Positions 1 to 8,196 of a stretch of 34,190 nt of DNA are shown here, one piece after another. The notes beneath the pieces are model-generated. The model had not been told where the DNA came from. It ran no database searches and saw only the letters and a program-made list of their open reading frames with translations. The stretch lies in NCBI GenBank assembly GCA_041287335.1, contig JBEULM010000046.1:1-34190 (forward strand). Direction: 5' to 3'. The position numbers and the translations under genes are program-made. Every line of letters starts with the position of its first letter. The stretch's first letter is position 1. The DNA comes from Hydrogenobacter sp. GTDB lineage: Bacteria > Aquificota > Aquificia > Aquificales > Aquificaceae.

Positions 1-2977
1 CATAAACTATATTTGGGTTCCAAACCTCTATTTCTTTTGTTATAAACTCTTTATCGCTTTTAAAATCTTCTTCTTTCCAACTATCATCGTATTCTCTCCA
101 AACAACAGCAATATCTCTTCCTTCTTTTTCTCCAAGAATAAACATATACTTCCTTTCATTATTTTCCCTTACCTTTATCTTTTTCACCTTTAGACCTAAG
201 ATATAATTGAAAGTTTCTGGAATATCAACCACCATTTCCTTTGGCTCTCCAACCTCAGAAGGGTTTATTTTTAACTTATACTGAAAAGGATTTTTTAGCA
301 TTTCAATGTTTAAAAGATAAGGACTTTCTCTTGTTTCAATATCAAGGAAGTATTTCAAAAGGTATTCATCCTTATTTTTGAATAAGCTTTCTATCCCTTT
401 TTTCTCCTTTAGCTCAATGTTATCTAAGGTGTCTTCATACTGTTCAAGTGTTTGGTATTTAAAAAAGCCCCCTGCTGTCTTTTCATTATACTTTTCCTTT
501 ACATCTTTTTCTTTTGATATACCAGATTTATCATAAGCTAAAACTCTTTTCATTCGTGGTAAAACTACACTGTAAAAATGCTCTCCCATTTCTATACCTA
601 TCCATTTTCTTCTAAGCTTGTGTGCTACCGCTGTAGTAGTGCCAGAACCTAAAAAGAAGTCCATTACTAAATCACCTTCGTTTGATGTGGATTCTATGAC
701 ACGTTTTAGGAGAATTTCGGAGTTTTCGGTAGGGAAATGCCATCCTCTACCATAACCCTCCAGTTCAGACCAATTGTTGTGTGAAACTCTCTTTATCGGT
801 GCCACCCAGTATTTTAAAGTATTCCCTTCTTTTTTTATGAAATTCAACTTCCTACCTGTCTTTTCCCAGTATTCTTCAATGGTTATATTTTCCTTGCTTG
901 TAATCTTTAAAAATTCCTCATAATTTTTAACAGCCTTTTCCGCTTCTTCTCTACGCCACATCCAACTACATCCTTTTTCCGGGATTAAACCTAATAGCTC
1001 GTATCTATTATAGTCTCTATCAAAAAATGTCTTAAAATCTTTCCAATAAGCTTCTCTTTGTTCTTCTATAATCCCTTCAGAAAATTTATTAAAGAATTTT
1101 TCACTTTTCGAATATAAATACAAATTGTCATAGACTACCATTAGACTTTTAAAACTCACGCCAGCTTTTTCAGGTGAAGTCCCGATATAAGGAGCGGTTT
1201 TCGTTCTTCCAATAATGATCTCATTCCTAAAATTCTCCTCCCCAAAAATCTCATTCATCAAAAGCCTTACATACATATTGCCATTGTAATCACACCTGAC
1301 AAAAATACTTCCTGTATCTTTAAGAAACTCTCTTGCTAAGCTTAGCCTATTTTCCAGCATAGTAATCCAAGTGGAGTCTTTATACTTCACAGAATAAAGA
1401 TAATCCGCATCCTGCTCCTTATTAAATGGTGGGTCAATATAAATTGTCTGCACTTTCTCCTTAAACTTTGGCAAAATAGTATTCAACCCCTGCCAGTTTT
1501 CGCTTTTTATTAGCAAACCATCCAAAAGGTCATCTAAATCCTTATCCCTTGTAAGCTTTTCCAAAAGTTTTTCCTTAAACTCTGATGAAAAATGTTTTGT
1601 ATCAACAGGAAGCTTTTTAGCCTTTAGCTCTTCCCTTGTCTTTGGTATATCAAACCCTAACTCTATCCATTCTTGCTTCTGATTTTCATTGTTAAATATT
1701 TCATCGTAAAATTCTTCTGGCACTCTATCGGTTGTAATAACATACTCGGTTCTTACTACAAACTTTTTCTTCTCCCATAGCCTCTTTTGAAAATCTTCAA
1801 TTTGAGAAAGAAAGTCAATAATCTTTTCTCCAATTTCCCGCACCACCTTTGCCCTTGTTATATGCTTATCTAAAAATTTCTCCTGCTCTAATGTTTGAAT
1901 GTTCAAAACTTCAGATTTTATATAGTAGTCTAACTGCTCAAAAAGAAAATTTTTAAGATTTTTATGTATAAAATAGTCCTTTGTATTCTTTGCTGTAAAT
2001 CTAAGAATATGGTAGAGAAGAATAGGTTTTTCGTTTTTAATATTTTCAATCAAGAGCTTGTATAATACACTGTCCTTGGTTTTTATCTTTTCCAAGACCC
2101 TTTCGTAAATTTTCTCATTAATATTCTCCTGTTTTACGCGCTCCGCATTCCTTTGCCTTTGATTTTCATCTCCATTTTCTGTAATATATGTTTCATTATC
2201 TTCTGTATCCTGCTGAGCTTTGTTCTTTTGTTTCTCATCTTTATACTTTTCCATTTCATCAGAAGTTAATTCTCTGTATTGAAATTTAATTACTAAAGTC
2301 TTGCTTTGAAATTCCAAAGGTTCATCGTCAAGCACAAAAAATCTTTGTTTTGTAGCCTTGTTTGAATTAAGCTCTTCCTTAGCTTCAACTATGCGAAAAA
2401 TAATATTGTAATCACCAACTTTAAAAGTATAATCCCTAAAAAGAATTCCTGTTTTCGTATAATACTGGTCAGCATTTGCCCAGTAAAGTTTAACCTCTTC
2501 ACCATTGTAAGGAATAGCATATTTATGTTTGCGTATAGAATACCTGTATTGAGGAATAAAATCTCCTTCTTCGTAATACCGGGAAAAGAAATTGTAAAGG
2601 TCATTATATACTTGCAATTCTATTTCTCTAATCTTATCCAGCATCTCTTTTTGTTCTTTTAAATTAATAAATTCTTCACCAAGTGATGAATCTTTATATT
2701 TTTCTATAAGGTCTCCAGTGGGCGTAAAAGCATGGCTCCCAAAGTATTTAACAATTTTCTCTCTTACTTTTTTTAACTCTTCATCTATGTCTTGTGATAG
2801 CCTTTCCTTATGCTTAGCAAAAGCATTTTCAATTTCCTTCCTGATGCCTTCGTTAATAAAATCTTCAACCTGTTTTCTCTTGTAGTTCATAATGCGATAA
2901 ATTCCAAAATCAAGGTCAGATGCTTCAAACTGAAAGAGTTTTTTAAGTAAGCCTTGAAATCTTTCCACAGCTTCCAT
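1..2977 (-). CDS. Type III-like adenine-specific DNA methyltransferase (Mod), C-terminus cut by window edge
   Basis: An uninterrupted minus-strand frame runs from ATG at 2977 off the left edge, giving 992 visible residues. The start has a strong Shine-Dalgarno (AGGAGGAGG) about 6 nt upstream. Motif IV, D515-P-P-F, sits in TIYIDPPFNKEQDADYLYS. The AdoMet-binding motif I, D773-F-F-L-G-S-G-T780, follows about 255 residues later. Motif IV before motif I marks a beta-class N6-adenine/N4-cytosine methylase of the Mod (COG2189) type, and the interval between them is the probable target-recognition region. The first ~480 residues are charged, mostly helical by composition, and open with ERFQGLLKKLFQFEASDLDF; I recognise this only as a leader shared by ~1000-residue Mod-like proteins. 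A partner restriction helicase/nuclease would be expected beyond the left edge. By eye the gene is AT-richer than the housekeeping genes, which suggests transfer. DNA-methylase identity is firm; specificity and pairing are inferred. Confidence 0.88.
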   Translation of the reverse strand, partial: MEAVERFQGLLKKLFQFEASDLDFGIYRIMNYKRKQVEDFINEGIRKEIENAFAKHKERLSQDIDEELKKVREKIVKYFGSHAFTPTGDLIEKYKDSSLGEEFINLKEQKEMLDKIREIELQVYNDLYNFFSRYYEEGDFIPQYRYSIRKHKYAIPYNGEEVKLYWANADQYYTKTGILFRDYTFKVGDYNIIFRIVEAKEELNSNKATKQRFFVLDDEPLEFQSKTLVIKFQYRELTSDEMEKYKDEKQKNKAQQDTEDNETYITENGDENQRQRNAERVKQENINEKIYERVLEKIKTKDSVLYKLLIENIKNEKPILLYHILRFTAKNTKDYFIHKNLKNFLFEQLDYYIKSEVLNIQTLEQEKFLDKHITRAKVVREIGEKIIDFLSQIEDFQKRLWEKKKFVVRTEYVITTDRVPEEFYDEIFNNENQKQEWIELGFDIPKTREELKAKKLPVDTKHFSSEFKEKLLEKLTRDKDLDDLLDGLLIKSENWQGLNTILPKFKEKVQTIYIDPPFNKEQDADYLYSVKYKDSTWITMLENRLSLAREFLKDTGSIFVRCDYNGNMYVRLLMNEIFGEENFRNEIIIGRTKTAPYIGTSPEKAGVSFKSLMVVYDNLYLYSKSEKFFNKFSEGIIEEQREAYWKDFKTFFDRDYNRYELLGLIPEKGCSWMWRREEAEKAVKNYEEFLKITSKENITIEEYWEKTGRKLNFIKKEGNTLKYWVAPIKRVSHNNWSELEGYGRGWHFPTENSEILLKRVIESTSNEGDLVMDFFLGSGTTTAVAHKLRRKWIGIEMGEHFYSVVLPRMKRVLAYDKSGISKEKDVKEKYNEKTAGGFFKYQTLEQYEDTLDNIELKEKKGIESLFKNKDEYLLKYFLDIETRESPYLLNIEMLKNPFQYKLKINPSEVGEPKEMVVDIPETFNYILGLKVKKIKVRENNERKYMFILGEKEGRDIAVVWREYDDSWKEEDFKSDKEFITKEIEVWNPNIVY

Positions 2978-2998
2978 GAGTTCCTCCTCCTGAATAAA

Positions 2999-3020
2999 AT
3001 CTTAGCATATTCCCTGTCAA
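2999..3020 (-). promoter_or_regulatory. Possible promoter of the Mod gene
   Basis: Reading the minus strand, a perfect TTGACA (3020-3015) lies upstream of the Mod start. About 16 nt later there is a weak -10-like TTTATT, just before the AGGAGGAGG ribosome-binding site. The -35 match is exact but the -10 is poor, so the call is tentative. The rest of the 148-nt gap up to hepT is AT-rich and shows no gene or clear terminator. Confidence 0.3.
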
Positions 3021-3125
3021 AGAGTTAAAAAGTGAGCAAAAACTTACATTAACCCAGAGCCAGCCCTTAGGGGACTCCATATCCATAATAAAAAATAAAA
3101 ATTTTAACATTTAACAGTTCTGACC

Positions 3126-3482
3126 CTATACCTGACGTTCCGCCTCGTTTATCTCTTCAATAATCCTCTTTATTACTTCATACAGTTCAGGAACTCTTTC
3201 CTTTATTGTTTTCCATACAACCGCATAATCAACACCGAAATACTCACGAATCATTTTATTCCTAATTCCAATAACACTTCTCCATGGAATTTCACTGTAT
3301 TTCTTTCTAATCTCTTTTGGAATATGTTTTGATGCCTCTCCGATAACCTCTAAACTTCTTACAAAAGCCCTTTTTAGTTCTTCATTTGCAATGAATTTTT
3401 CATAATTCAAGCCCCTTGTTCTACTCATTAAATATTCACACTCATCCTTTATATCCATCAAATAATCCCTAATTTCTCTCAT
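3126..3482 (-). CDS. hepT: HepT-like HEPN ribonuclease toxin (DUF86), with altered catalytic motif
   Basis: This 118-residue protein has the DUF86/HepT pattern: an all-helical HEPN domain with [10 protein letters not shown] in the middle, then [22 protein letters not shown]. HepT toxins are RNases using R-x4-H, and the cognate MntA antitoxin adenylylates the Tyr of R-x4-H-x-Y. Here the residues are R74-N75-K76-M77-I78-R79-E80-Y81, so the catalytic His is Arg (codon CGT, one base from CAT) while the target Tyr remains. The start overlaps the mntA stop by 4 nt (ATGA), the usual translational coupling of this pair. Family assignment is solid. Whether the toxin is active is doubtful. Confidence 0.88.
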   Translation of the reverse strand: MREIRDYLMDIKDECEYLMSRTRGLNYEKFIANEELKRAFVRSLEVIGEASKHIPKEIRKKYSEIPWRSVIGIRNKMIREYFGVDYAVVWKTIKERVPELYEVIKRIIEEINEAERQV

Positions 3483-3778
3483 ATATATACCACTTCTTTT
3501 AAAATCCTTCTGCCCATGTATGGTTTAAGTGCTGACTTCATTACGAGGTCAACCCTTACCTTAAGTTTTTTTGAAAGAAAACTTTCAATCTCAATGTAAG
3601 TAAACAAATCTGGTGTCTCTTCAAACTCTACAAGTATATCAAGGTCGCTTCCTTTCTTATGCTCTCCTCGTACATAAGAGCCAAAAATCCCTATCTCTTT
3701 GACTTTGTATTTTTCCCTAAGATAAGGTTTAAGTTCAATAAGCTTGTTTTTTAGCTCCTCAAGGGTTTTTATATCCAT
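3479..3778 (-). CDS. mntA: MntA-like minimal nucleotidyltransferase antitoxin
   Basis: This 99-residue minimal nucleotidyltransferase (MNT) contains the signature G33-S34-Y-V-R-G...S-D45-L-D47 and a third acidic residue, D77, in [14 protein letters not shown], so the catalytic triad looks complete. MntA proteins neutralise HepT by transferring AMP to a tyrosine of the toxin. I start it at [10 protein letters not shown] because this ATG shares one base with the atpG stop (TGATG) and the homologous part of the protein begins there. An in-frame ATG 29 codons upstream lies wholly inside atpG and adds a sequence with no family match. hepT follows with a 4-nt overlap. Expression is probably coupled to atpG read-through. 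Confidence 0.88.
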   Translation of the reverse strand: MDIKTLEELKNKLIELKPYLREKYKVKEIGIFGSYVRGEHKKGSDLDILVEFEETPDLFTYIEIESFLSKKLKVRVDLVMKSALKPYMGRRILKEVVYI

Positions 3779-4647
3779 CACTTCATAGCTTCCACCGCAT
3801 TCACTATATCTATAAGCTCGGAAGTGATAGCCTCCTGACGGGCTTTGTTGAATATTAGAGTCCATGTCTTTACAAGCTCATCCGCATTCCTTGTGGCATT
3901 GTCCATAGCCACCATACGGGCAAAGTGTTCTGAGGCGTTGGATTCCACCATAGATCTGTATATTTGATAATTCAGGTAAAGGTCTATAAGTTTGTTTACA
4001 AATTCTTCCTTTTCAACCTCAAATTCGTAAACACCATAACTTTCTCCCCCGTCCTTTGGTTTTTCAAAGGGTAGGAAGGTACGCACTACTGGTTTGTAGT
4101 TCACTCTGGTGACCATCTCATTATTTATAAGGTACACAGCATCCGTCTCTTTGTTTGTATATCTTTCCCTGACGGTTTGTCCTACCTCTTTTACTATGGA
4201 AAAGTTTATCTCCTTTCTGAACACCTCATCGTAGCCTTTGATGATCCTATAGCCTCTTTTAGAAAAGTACTGGTAACCCTTTCTACCTATGAGTATGAGG
4301 CTGACACCTGTATCTGCGGATACTTTTTCAGCTATTAGCTCTTCAGCTTTCTTTATAACATTTGAGTTGAAGGCTCCGGCAAGTCCCCTATCGGCTGTTA
4401 CTAAAATAATATCACAATTCTTTTCCTGTCTCCTCTCAAGCAAGGGATGAGTTTGTGCATCTATATGTGCAGAAAGATCCCTCAAGACATCATACAGCCT
4501 TTCTGAGTAGGGTCTTGAGGCATAAAGAAGCTCTTGAGCGCGCCTGAGCTTTGCAGCTGAGACCACCTTCATGGCGTTTGTTATTCTTCTGGTATTTTTT
4601 ATACCCTGTATCTTCCTCCTTATGTCTCTCGGTGATAGCTTAGGCAT
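3778..4647 (-). CDS. atpG: F1F0 ATP synthase gamma subunit
   Basis: This 289-residue protein is the central rotor shaft of F1-ATPase. It has the conserved N-terminal coiled-coil helix ([20 protein letters not shown], then [14 protein letters not shown]) and the C-terminal helix ([20 protein letters not shown], ending [14 protein letters not shown]). Length is typical (about 285-290). It would act on the cytoplasmic face of the membrane with alpha and beta subunits, none of which are encoded in this window, so the atp genes are scattered here. The start at 4647 has no Shine-Dalgarno but an extended -10 box ends 8 nt upstream. Its stop overlaps mntA by one base, an odd partner for an essential rotor gene. 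Confidence 0.97.
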   Translation of the reverse strand: MPKLSPRDIRRKIQGIKNTRRITNAMKVVSAAKLRRAQELLYASRPYSERLYDVLRDLSAHIDAQTHPLLERRQEKNCDIILVTADRGLAGAFNSNVIKKAEELIAEKVSADTGVSLILIGRKGYQYFSKRGYRIIKGYDEVFRKEINFSIVKEVGQTVRERYTNKETDAVYLINNEMVTRVNYKPVVRTFLPFEKPKDGGESYGVYEFEVEKEEFVNKLIDLYLNYQIYRSMVESNASEHFARMVAMDNATRNADELVKTWTLIFNKARQEAITSELIDIVNAVEAMK

Positions 4648-4655
4648 AGAAAGAA

Positions 4656-4664
4656 ATTATAACA
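4656..4664 (-). promoter_or_regulatory. Extended -10 promoter element of atpG
   Basis: On the minus strand TG-T-TATAAT (4664-4656) is a perfect extended -10 element. Only 8 nt separate it from the atpG ATG, so transcription would start within a few nucleotides of the start codon. No convincing -35 is visible at normal spacing and no ribosome-binding site lies in the intervening TTCTTTCT. A leaderless or near-leaderless mRNA is inferred. Confidence 0.5.
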
Positions 4665-4729
4665 TACTTTAAGATCGTGTGTGTTAATCCATCATTAAGC
4701 TTTGGTTGATACTTTAATATAAAGCCCCT

Positions 4730-4778
4730 ACCTCAGCACCTCCCATCACCTCAGCCCTCTGGACGCCTCCTGGCGTCC
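4730..4778 (+). promoter_or_regulatory. ilvD leader: ACCTCAGC direct repeat and GC-rich hairpin
   Basis: The 168-nt gap between divergent atpG and ilvD holds two copies of ACCTCAGC (4730-4737 and 4748-4755) spaced by 18 nt. A perfect 7-bp hairpin follows, GGACGCC-TCCT-GGCGTCC (4761-4778). No long T-run follows, so it is not a classical terminator, and I see no branched-chain-amino-acid-rich leader peptide or T-box sequence. It may be a leader structure controlling ilvD, but no known regulator is recognised. Confidence 0.35.
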
Positions 4779-4815
4779 CCTTTCTGAAGTTGAAAGTGCC
4801 AGGAAAAAACCTATA

Positions 4816-6495
4816 ATGTTAAGTACTATGTGGAGAAGCGACAAGGTTAAAAAGGGTATAGAGAGATCACCTCACAGAGCTTTGCTGAGAGCTTGCGGTT
4901 TTTCTGATGAGGATTTTGACAAGCCCCTTATAGGTATAGCTAATTCTTATATAGATATTATTCCCGGTCATGTGCATTTGAGGGAGTTTGTAAAGCCCAT
5001 AAAGGATGAGGTACGGAAGGCAGGCGGAGTACCCATAGAATTTAATGTCATAGGTGTGGATGATGGTATAGCTATGGGGCATTACGGCATGCACTATTCT
5101 TTACCTTCGCGTGAGCTTATAGCCGATTCCATAGAGACTGTTGTAGAAGCTCATCAGCTTGATGCGCTCATATGCATCCCAAACTGTGACAAGATAGTCC
5201 CGGGCATGCTCATGGCTACAGCACGGCTAAATATTCCCACCATATTCATAAGTGGTGGTCCAATGCTGGCGGGTGAGGTAAATGGTAAGAAGGTGGATCT
5301 CATAAGCGTCTTTGAAGGCATAGGACAGCTAAGAGCGGGAAAGATTGACGAAAGACAGTTGAAGGTTATAGAAGAACACGCTTGTCCCACATGTGGTAGC
5401 TGTTCGGGGCTTTTTACAGCTAACTCTATGAACTGTATAACGGAAGTTCTTGGACTTGCACTTCCGGGAAACGGCACCATACCTGCTGTAGATCCAAGAA
5501 GAGAGATCCTTGCAAGAAAAGCTGCAAGACAGATAATGGAGCTTTTGAGGAAAAACGTAAGACCGCGAGATCTCCTTACTCTTTCTACCTTTGATAATGC
5601 CTTTGCAGTGGATATAGCTATGGGAGGATCTTCTAATACCATACTACATCTGCTCGCTATAGCCAGAGAAGCAGGTTTAGATTACCCCCTCTCAAGAATA
5701 AACGAGATATCCAAAAAAACTCCAAACATCTGTAAGATATCTCCATCCTCCGAGTATCACATACAGGATCTGGACAATGTTGGCGGTGTGTCTGCACTTG
5801 TAAAGGAACTCATAAGGGGAGGTTATCTTCCCAATCCCGATGCATTAACGGTAAGCCTAAAAACCTTGAAGGAAATAGCTCAAGAAGCTCCTGATGCTGA
5901 CGGAAGTGTTATAAAGAGAGTGGAAGAGCCTTACTCAAGGGAGGGTGGTATAGCTATACTTTTTGGTAATCTTGCTCCAGAAGGCTCTGTGGTAAAAACT
6001 GCGGGCGTTGACCCCAGGATGCTTACCTTTAAAGGGAAGGCTGTGTGCTTTGATTCCGAAGAGGAAGCTATAGACGGCATATTGGGCGGAAGGGTAAAGC
6101 CGGGACATGTTGTAGTCATAAGATACGAAGGTCCAAAAGGTGGACCAGGTATGAGGGAGATGCTCTCACCTACCTCAGCTATAATGGGTATGGGGCTTGG
6201 AGATAAGGTAGCTCTAATAACTGATGGGAGATTCTCTGGAGGTACGAGAGGTGCGTGTGTAGGACATGTAGCTCCAGAAGCTGCGAGTAAAGGACCAATA
6301 GGTGTTGTGCAGGATGGTGACGAGATACTCATAGATATACCAAACAGAAAGCTTGAGCTTTTGATAAGTGATGTGGAGTTAAAAAGAAGATTGGAAAACT
6401 TCAAACCCAAGCAGAAGGAGATAAGAAGTTCATGGCTTAGGAGGTACGTGAAGTTTGTAACGTCCGCATCTAAGGGAGCTGTACTGGAAGCTTGA
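4816..6495 (+). CDS. ilvD: Dihydroxy-acid dehydratase
   Basis: IlvD catalyses the penultimate step of valine, isoleucine and pantothenate-precursor synthesis, dehydrating 2,3-dihydroxy-3-methyl acids to 2-keto acids in the cytoplasm. Signatures are CIPNCDKIVPGM (C120, C124), CPTCGSCSGLFTANSMN (C190, C193, C196) and GRFSGGTRGACVGH near the end. At the position where [2Fe-2S] plant-type enzymes carry a cysteine, this protein reads PGHVHL as in E. coli IlvD. It is therefore predicted to be the oxygen-labile [4Fe-4S] type. The start at 4816 has a weak AGGA about 12 nt upstream; an in-frame ATG at 4828 is an alternative. The last 26 nt overlap the convergent ElyC-like gene. Confidence 0.97.
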   Translation: MLSTMWRSDKVKKGIERSPHRALLRACGFSDEDFDKPLIGIANSYIDIIPGHVHLREFVKPIKDEVRKAGGVPIEFNVIGVDDGIAMGHYGMHYSLPSRELIADSIETVVEAHQLDALICIPNCDKIVPGMLMATARLNIPTIFISGGPMLAGEVNGKKVDLISVFEGIGQLRAGKIDERQLKVIEEHACPTCGSCSGLFTANSMNCITEVLGLALPGNGTIPAVDPRREILARKAARQIMELLRKNVRPRDLLTLSTFDNAFAVDIAMGGSSNTILHLLAIAREAGLDYPLSRINEISKKTPNICKISPSSEYHIQDLDNVGGVSALVKELIRGGYLPNPDALTVSLKTLKEIAQEAPDADGSVIKRVEEPYSREGGIAILFGNLAPEGSVVKTAGVDPRMLTFKGKAVCFDSEEEAIDGILGGRVKPGHVVVIRYEGPKGGPGMREMLSPTSAIMGMGLGDKVALITDGRFSGGTRGACVGHVAPEAASKGPIGVVQDGDEILIDIPNRKLELLISDVELKRRLENFKPKQKEIRSSWLRRYVKFVTSASKGAVLEA

Positions 6496-7192
6496 GAGCC
6501 AAAATACCAAAATACTCTCTTATGGCTTTTACAGAATCATTCAACACACTTATCTTTGGTAAGAAACTGTAGAGGTTGTATCTTAGGTCCCTTTTGAAAT
6601 CCGTAGGATACGGTATCACATCCATTCCCATTTTTTTAAAAGAGTAAACAGCTCTGGGAAGGTGATAAGCTGAAGTCACGAGAAGTATCCTATTGTAATT
6701 CTTCTGCTGACATATTTTTTGTACATAAAGGGCGTTTTCCTCAGTATCCCTACTACGTACTTCCGTTATTATATCTCTTTTATCAACACCGAGCTGTAAA
6801 AGTAGAGACTTCATTATCTCTGCGTCAGGGAAATTTTCAGCTCCACCCGAAAGTATTATGGGAAGTCCGGTTTTTTTGTGAATTATGAGAGCAGTCAGAA
6901 GCCTTTTCATGGAGTCCTCCTTGAGTATACCGGTATTGTAAGAGCCTCCACCCAGAACAACAATGGCGTCAGCCTGAAACTTTTCAGGGACAGGATATTT
7001 ACTCTCTAAGGGTGTAAGTAAAGCATCTTTGACCGGTTCTATAGAAAGCATATATAAAAATAGCGCGGAAGTTACCGAGATATAGTAAGTTGATCTTTTC
7101 TTTCTTTCAAGGAAGCTTATGACCAGAAGCATCAAAACGATAATACCAGGAGGTAGTAACAGAAATGACAGAGCTTTCTTTAGAAGGAACAT
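6470..7192 (-). CDS. ElyC/YdcF-like DUF218 membrane protein
   Basis: This 240-residue protein has two N-terminal hydrophobic segments (about residues 1-25 and 35-55). A DUF218 domain follows, with AIVVLGGGSYNTG, PIILSGGAENFPDAEIMKSL, SRDTEENALY and LLVTSAYHLPRAVYSF. E. coli ElyC and related proteins act in envelope biogenesis under stress, but the biochemical role of DUF218 is unsettled. It is the last gene of the aminotransferase-pspA-TPR-TolQ-TolR run. I start at ATG 7192, whose A is shared with the exbD stop (TGATG); a GTG one codon upstream is also possible. The 3' end overlaps ilvD by 26 nt with no terminator visible. Confidence 0.82.
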   Translation of the reverse strand: MFLLKKALSFLLLPPGIIVLMLLVISFLERKKRSTYYISVTSALFLYMLSIEPVKDALLTPLESKYPVPEKFQADAIVVLGGGSYNTGILKEDSMKRLLTALIIHKKTGLPIILSGGAENFPDAEIMKSLLLQLGVDKRDIITEVRSRDTEENALYVQKICQQKNYNRILLVTSAYHLPRAVYSFKKMGMDVIPYPTDFKRDLRYNLYSFLPKISVLNDSVKAIREYFGILALKLPVQLP

Positions 7193-7584
7193 CACCTTCT
7201 TGTTCTTGTCGCTATAACTACGTCCTGCACCTTATCTTTTTTTGCTATATCCATAAGAGCTACCACATACTTGTGCAAGGTATCTTCATCAGCTTCTATG
7301 ACGAGTGAATTTGGCTTTTTAGTTTGCATTTCTTTATCCAAATCCTCAAGGCTTACGCTCTTTCCTTCATACATATATGAACCATCTTTTAACACCTGGA
7401 TCCTCATAACCGAAAGTACCTTCTTTTCTCCTTCTTGAGCAAAGGGTAGTTTAACTGCGAGAAAGGTCATGGGTGATTGAAAGGCAAGTATGGCTAAAAA
7501 GAGGAATACTGCCAGAAGAGTATCAACGAGAGGCACCACATCTATGTAAGCTCTCTCATCGTAACCCAATCTTCTCCTTCTCAT
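7192..7584 (-). CDS. ExbD/TolR-family proton-channel subunit
   Basis: This 130-residue inner-membrane protein has a short cytoplasmic Arg-rich N-terminus, one membrane helix containing the family's proton-carrying Asp (D21 in YIDVVPLVDTLLAVFLFLAIL) and a periplasmic domain. With the adjacent TolQ/ExbB-like protein it should form a motor that converts proton-motive force into work on a periplasmic or outer-membrane partner. The start overlaps the upstream gene by 4 nt (ATGA). No TonB, TolA, TolB or Pal gene is in the window, so TolR versus ExbD cannot be decided. The neighbouring secreted TPR protein is the most likely partner. Confidence 0.9.
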   Translation of the reverse strand: MRRRRLGYDERAYIDVVPLVDTLLAVFLFLAILAFQSPMTFLAVKLPFAQEGEKKVLSVMRIQVLKDGSYMYEGKSVSLEDLDKEMQTKKPNSLVIEADEDTLHKYVVALMDIAKKDKVQDVVIATRTRR

Positions 7585-8195
7585 TTTAAAACCCTCAAAG
7601 CCTCAGAGAGTTCCGCTTCAACCCTGTCAAGTATGCTGTTACCGAGTATCCTGAATAGCCAGTAAGCCAATAGGGCAGGAATGGCGACAGCAAGCCCCGT
7701 AGCTGCAGATACCAACGCTTCACTTATACCTGCGGAAAGTAGGGCTACTCCCTGTTCAGTCTGAGCTACTGCAAAGGCTGAAAAGACCTTTATCAAACCC
7801 GTTATAGTTCCGAATAGACCTATGAGAGGTGAGACGCTCGCTATGGTGGAAAGTAGGGCGAGGTTTTTTTCCACTTTGGGAACGAGAAGAGAAACTTCAA
7901 AGCTTAGATCCGTAAGCAGTGTCCTCCTGTCTACCTTACCACTTTTGTACTCTTCAAGCATGCGGTAGAGTATGCCACCTGCTGGAGAGTTATCTAAGGA
8001 GAGAAGTTTTAAAGCACCTTCTATATCGCCACCTGCAAGAAGCGATCTCACATCCTTAACTGACTTAGAGAGGATGCTACCTGATCTTAAATTCACAAGC
8101 CTTTCAATTATCAAAGCCCATGAAACCAAAGATAGAAAGAGAAGCACGTAAACTGCAAATCCTCCCTTCTGTAAAAGACTAAAGAGCATATCCAT
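7581..8195 (-). CDS. TolQ/ExbB-family proton-channel subunit
   Basis: This 204-residue protein has three membrane helices: residues about 12-30, and two in the C-terminal half (LLSTIASVSPLIGLFGTITG and ISEALVSAATGLAVAIPALL). It pairs with the ExbD/TolR-like protein downstream. The first channel Thr is present (T130 in GLFGT). At the second, where ExbB and TolQ normally have ALxxTAxGL, this protein reads A-L-V-S-A164-A-T166-G-L, so the usual Thr is Ala and a Thr lies two positions later. ATG 8195 follows the TPR gene stop by one base, with GGTGAGG as ribosome-binding site. Confidence 0.92.
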   Translation of the reverse strand: MDMLFSLLQKGGFAVYVLLFLSLVSWALIIERLVNLRSGSILSKSVKDVRSLLAGGDIEGALKLLSLDNSPAGGILYRMLEEYKSGKVDRRTLLTDLSFEVSLLVPKVEKNLALLSTIASVSPLIGLFGTITGLIKVFSAFAVAQTEQGVALLSAGISEALVSAATGLAVAIPALLAYWLFRILGNSILDRVEAELSEALRVLK

Positions 8196-8196
8196 C

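Noticed and set aside
2389-2604. A 71-codon minus-strand open frame of hydrophobic residues
   Set aside because: It lies in a different frame inside the large methyltransferase gene, whose own frame is open across 2.98 kb, and it matches no family.
2605-2977. A possible frameshift in the methyltransferase gene
   Set aside because: Codon positions at 2977, 2605, 1435 and 4 are all in the same phase, and no stop was met, so the gene is intact within the window.
4761-4778. Intrinsic terminator between atpG and ilvD
   Set aside because: The genes diverge, so no terminator is needed there, and no T-run of useful length follows on either strand.
5154-6410. Open frames on the minus strand opposite ilvD
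   Set aside because: They are antisense shadows of a well-conserved gene, with no ribosome-binding sites or family motifs.
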